A stretch of DNA of 8,280 nt, taken from assembly GCA_027011835.1 (NCBI GenBank), contig JALUZN010000268.1, forward strand, positions 1 through 8,280, written 5' to 3'. The notes beneath the pieces are model-generated. The model made no database searches. It had not been told where the DNA came from and worked only from the letters and a program-made list of their open reading frames with translations. The DNA comes from Draconibacterium sp. GTDB taxonomy: Bacteria; Bacteroidota; Bacteroidia; Bacteroidales; Prolixibacteraceae. Positions 6,423 through 8,280 of this stretch are shown here, piece by piece. Positions within the stretch are counted from its first letter, which is position 1; each line of letters opens with the position of its first letter. Position numbers and translations under genes: made by a program.

Positions 6423-6938
6423 ATGAAAAGATCAATGAAATTAGTTGCTGTTCTACTATTTGTTGTTGTAACTGCAACTGTGAGTGCTCAAACGCCAAAA
6501 TTTGGCCATATCGATTTACAGGCTCTTATTCAGATTATGCCCGAAAGAGCAACTGCTGAGGCAGAATTTAATAAATTCACTAACGAGTTGCAGGATGTAA
6601 TTACCGGAATGCAAGACGAATTGCAAAAGAAATATGCCGAATTTGAGGCACTGGGATCCGATGCATCAGACATCAAGAAAAAAGCAAAAGGTCAGGAGAT
6701 TCAAGATGTTCAACAACGAATTCAAACCTACCAGCAAACTGCTCAACAACAACTTCAACAAAAACAATCGGAATTGTTACAGCCTGTTTTTAATAAGGCT
6801 GAGAAAGCAATTGCCGAAGTTGCAAAAGAGAAAGGTTTAATCTATGTTTTCGATACGGGGTCAAAAGTTGTACTGTATAAATCGAACGAAAGTTTAGATA
6901 TTTTCCCACTTGCTAAAGCAAAACTTGGAATTCAATAA
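6423..6938 (+). CDS. ompH: Skp/OmpH family periplasmic chaperone (second copy)
   Basis: Second OmpH/Skp-type periplasmic chaperone, 171 residues. A signal peptide covers about 1-22, with a cut after VSA. The mature part starts with KFGHIDLQALIQIMPE (26-41), the first beta strand and helix of the family. A long helical region (about 43-130) has a strongly Gln-rich centre, residues 98-120, predicted as coiled coil. The closing beta hairpin is GLIYVFDTGSKVVLYKSNE (138-156), ending in LAKAKLGIQ. It is the same size and plan as the preceding gene but clearly diverged from it, so the pair is an old duplication. Bacteroidota normally carry two such genes after bamA. They may form separate homotrimers or mixed trimers; the sequence does not say. 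An in-frame stop at 6396-6398 bounds the start, though Met5 is an alternative. A strong terminator follows 18 bases after the stop. Confidence 0.94.
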   Translation: MKRSMKLVAVLLFVVVTATVSAQTPKFGHIDLQALIQIMPERATAEAEFNKFTNELQDVITGMQDELQKKYAEFEALGSDASDIKKKAKGQEIQDVQQRIQTYQQTAQQQLQQKQSELLQPVFNKAEKAIAEVAKEKGLIYVFDTGSKVVLYKSNESLDIFPLAKAKLGIQ

Positions 6939-6956
6939 GAGATAAGATATTTATTT

Positions 6957-6991
6957 AAAAAGGCCATCTGTAAAAACAGGTGGCCTTTTTT
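6957..6991 (+). terminator. Strong intrinsic terminator after the ompH pair
   Basis: A 14-bp stem pairs AAAAAGGCCATCTG (6957-6970) with CAGGTGGCCTTTTT (6977-6990), with one G-U pair. The loop is TAAAAA, and the T-run extends to 6991. The A-run on the left arm means it could also stop transcription on the opposite strand. It marks the end of the envelope operon and isolates it from the glycogen synthase gene. Confidence 0.93.
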
Positions 6992-7015
6992 ATGCGAATT
7001 AGTTTTCTGCAAAAG

Positions 7016-7046
7016 TTGGAAGGGGAGCTATTATCTCTTATATTTA
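7016..7046 (+). promoter_or_regulatory. Possible promoter for the glycogen synthase gene
   Basis: TTG (7016-7018) and TATATTTA (7039-7046, one mismatch to TAnnTTTG) are separated by 20 bases, the spacing expected for a Bacteroidota -33/-7 promoter. A start near 7052 would give a leader of about 140 bases before the ATG at 7191. The terminator just upstream makes a new promoter in this 200-base gap necessary, but this exact site is only a candidate. Confidence 0.3.
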
Positions 7047-7190
7047 GGGTCTGCTGAAAAGCTTAGATGTGCGTTAGATTTTGTCTTTGTGAAGTGCAGG
7101 TGTATATAAATACTTCAAACTGAACAATGTGCAAATATGGCGTGCACCCAGGCTGGTTTAAGGCAAATAGTAACGATAAAAAGTAAATAG

Positions 7191-8280
7191 ATGGCTACCT
7201 CGAAAAAACAAAAAAACAAAACGGAGGCAATTGTTCCTCAAAATACATTTTTATTCGAAACCGCTTGGGAAGTTTGTAATCAGGTGGGGGGAATTTATAC
7301 GGTTATTCGTTCAAAAATACCTTCGGTAATTGAAAAGTGGGGGAAAGAAAACTACTGCTTAATTGGCCCATATTTCGAAGATCAGGCAGCAGCACATTTC
7401 GACCCGGCAACCGATTTTTCTTCACCTATCGGGCAGGCAGTTCTTACTTTGCAGGAGCGCGGGTTCGATGTACATTACGGAAACTGGATTGTGTCGGGAC
7501 GACCTAATGTTGTGCTTTTTAACCCTTATTCTGTTTTCGATAAGTTGGGCGAGATTCGCCATAATTTGTGGGAAAACTACAATATTTCGGTTCCCGAGCA
7601 CGATGAGTTACTCGATAAAGTTGCCGCTTTCGGTTATCAGGTTTTAGAGTTTTTCCACTATTTATGCTACATAGGATTTTGCAATACAAACACAATTGCA
7701 CATTTTCATGAATGGATGGCCGGACTGCCAATTCCGGGAATAAGAAAAAATAACCTTGCAATAAAAACGGTATTTACTACTCATGCAACATTATTGGGGC
7801 GGTACCTTGCAATGAACGACCCCCAGTTTTACGACCATTTGCCATTTTACAACTGGGAGGCCGAAGCTGTAAGATTTAATGTGAAGCCCATTGCTGAAAT
7901 AGAACGGGCATCGGCACACGGAGCACATGTTTTTACCACAGTAAGTAAAATTACTGCCGAGGAGTGCACGCATTTGTTGGGCCGTACTCCCGATTTGTTG
8001 CTCCCAAACGGATTGAATATTGAACGTTACGAAGCACTGCATGAGATACAAAACCAACATGTAAAAGTAAAAGAGCAAATTCACGATTTTGTGCGTGGCC
8101 ATTTTTTCCAAAGTTATTCGTTCGATCTCGATAAAACACTCTACTTTTTTACGTCGGGCAGGTACGAGTATCGAAATAAAGGATACGATTTAACGCTTGA
8201 AGCACTGGCACGGCTCAACTATAAAATGGAACAGGCCAATATAGATATGACCATTGTTACTTTCTTTATTACGCGACAAC
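7191..8280 (+). CDS. GT3-family glycogen synthase, 5' part (runs off the window)
   Basis: Cytosolic glucosyltransferase that extends alpha-1,4-glucan chains. It belongs to family GT3, the fungal/animal glycogen synthase type that normally uses UDP-glucose, rather than bacterial GlgA (GT5, ADP-glucose). The first 363 codons are open to the window edge. After a basic tail, residues 21-38 carry FETAWEVCNQVGGIYTV, the nucleotide-sugar loop of GT3. Next come ENYCLIGPYFE (53-63), AHFHEWMAGLP (170-180), FTTHATLLGRYL (195-206), VFTTVSKITAEE (247-258), LLPNGLN (270-276) and SGRYEYRNKGYDLTLEALARLN (322-343), all close to eukaryotic enzymes. The second half, with the remaining catalytic residues and any glucose-6-phosphate-responsive arginines, is outside the window. 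An in-frame TAG at 7188-7190 directly precedes the ATG. It begins a new transcription unit after the terminator at 6957-6991. The substrate is inferred from family only. Confidence 0.93.
   Translation, partial: MATSKKQKNKTEAIVPQNTFLFETAWEVCNQVGGIYTVIRSKIPSVIEKWGKENYCLIGPYFEDQAAAHFDPATDFSSPIGQAVLTLQERGFDVHYGNWIVSGRPNVVLFNPYSVFDKLGEIRHNLWENYNISVPEHDELLDKVAAFGYQVLEFFHYLCYIGFCNTNTIAHFHEWMAGLPIPGIRKNNLAIKTVFTTHATLLGRYLAMNDPQFYDHLPFYNWEAEAVRFNVKPIAEIERASAHGAHVFTTVSKITAEECTHLLGRTPDLLLPNGLNIERYEALHEIQNQHVKVKEQIHDFVRGHFFQSYSFDLDKTLYFFTSGRYEYRNKGYDLTLEALARLNYKMEQANIDMTIVTFFITRQ

Overview
The window looks like core chromosome from a member of the Bacteroidota, most likely class Bacteroidia and possibly near the Marinilabiliales/Prolixibacteraceae (the finer placement is a guess). 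The reasons are the gene order DUF6089 - uppS - bamA - ompH - ompH, which is characteristic of this phylum; the AT-rich DNA; A-rich stretches instead of Shine-Dalgarno sites before the starts; several TAnnTTTG-type promoter elements; and a GT3-type glycogen synthase as in other Bacteroidota. All confident genes are on the + strand. I see no insertion sequence, phage gene, CRISPR array, tRNA or rRNA.

Layout. 1-153: a short upstream region with a 14-bp dyad (85-98) but no supportable gene. 154-1035: nadK, NAD kinase. 1036-1521: a 486-bp gap with no convincing protein gene. It carries a perfect -7 promoter element (1197-1204), followed by about 170 bases that can form hairpins and end in a U-rich stem, so a small RNA or a long leader is possible. 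1522-5724: a tight three-gene run. It consists of a DUF6089 outer-membrane beta-barrel-like protein; uppS, whose ATG overlaps the preceding stop by one base; and bamA, which starts 7 bases after uppS and has five POTRA domains, a 16-strand-type barrel and an unusual Gly/Tyr-rich loop. 5725-5868: a spacer with a sigma-54-like -24/-12 candidate. 5869-6938: two consecutive Skp/OmpH periplasmic chaperones, closed by a strong intrinsic terminator (6957-6991). 7191-8280: the first 363 codons of a GT3 glycogen synthase, cut by the window edge, starting a separate transcription unit.

How the genes fit together. UppS makes the C55 lipid carrier for peptidoglycan and surface glycan assembly. BamA folds and inserts outer-membrane beta-barrels, and the two Skp-like chaperones escort unfolded barrel proteins across the periplasm. 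The block is therefore an envelope-biogenesis cluster, and the DUF6089 protein probably has an envelope role too, although its function is not known. nadK (NADP supply) and the glycogen synthase (carbon storage) are metabolic neighbours rather than parts of that system.

I found no clearly new multi-gene system. The points most worth a second look are the Gly/Tyr-repeat loop in BamA, the structured 486-bp gap, the sigma-54-like site before the chaperone pair, and the uncharacterised DUF6089 protein in the BAM-linked operon.
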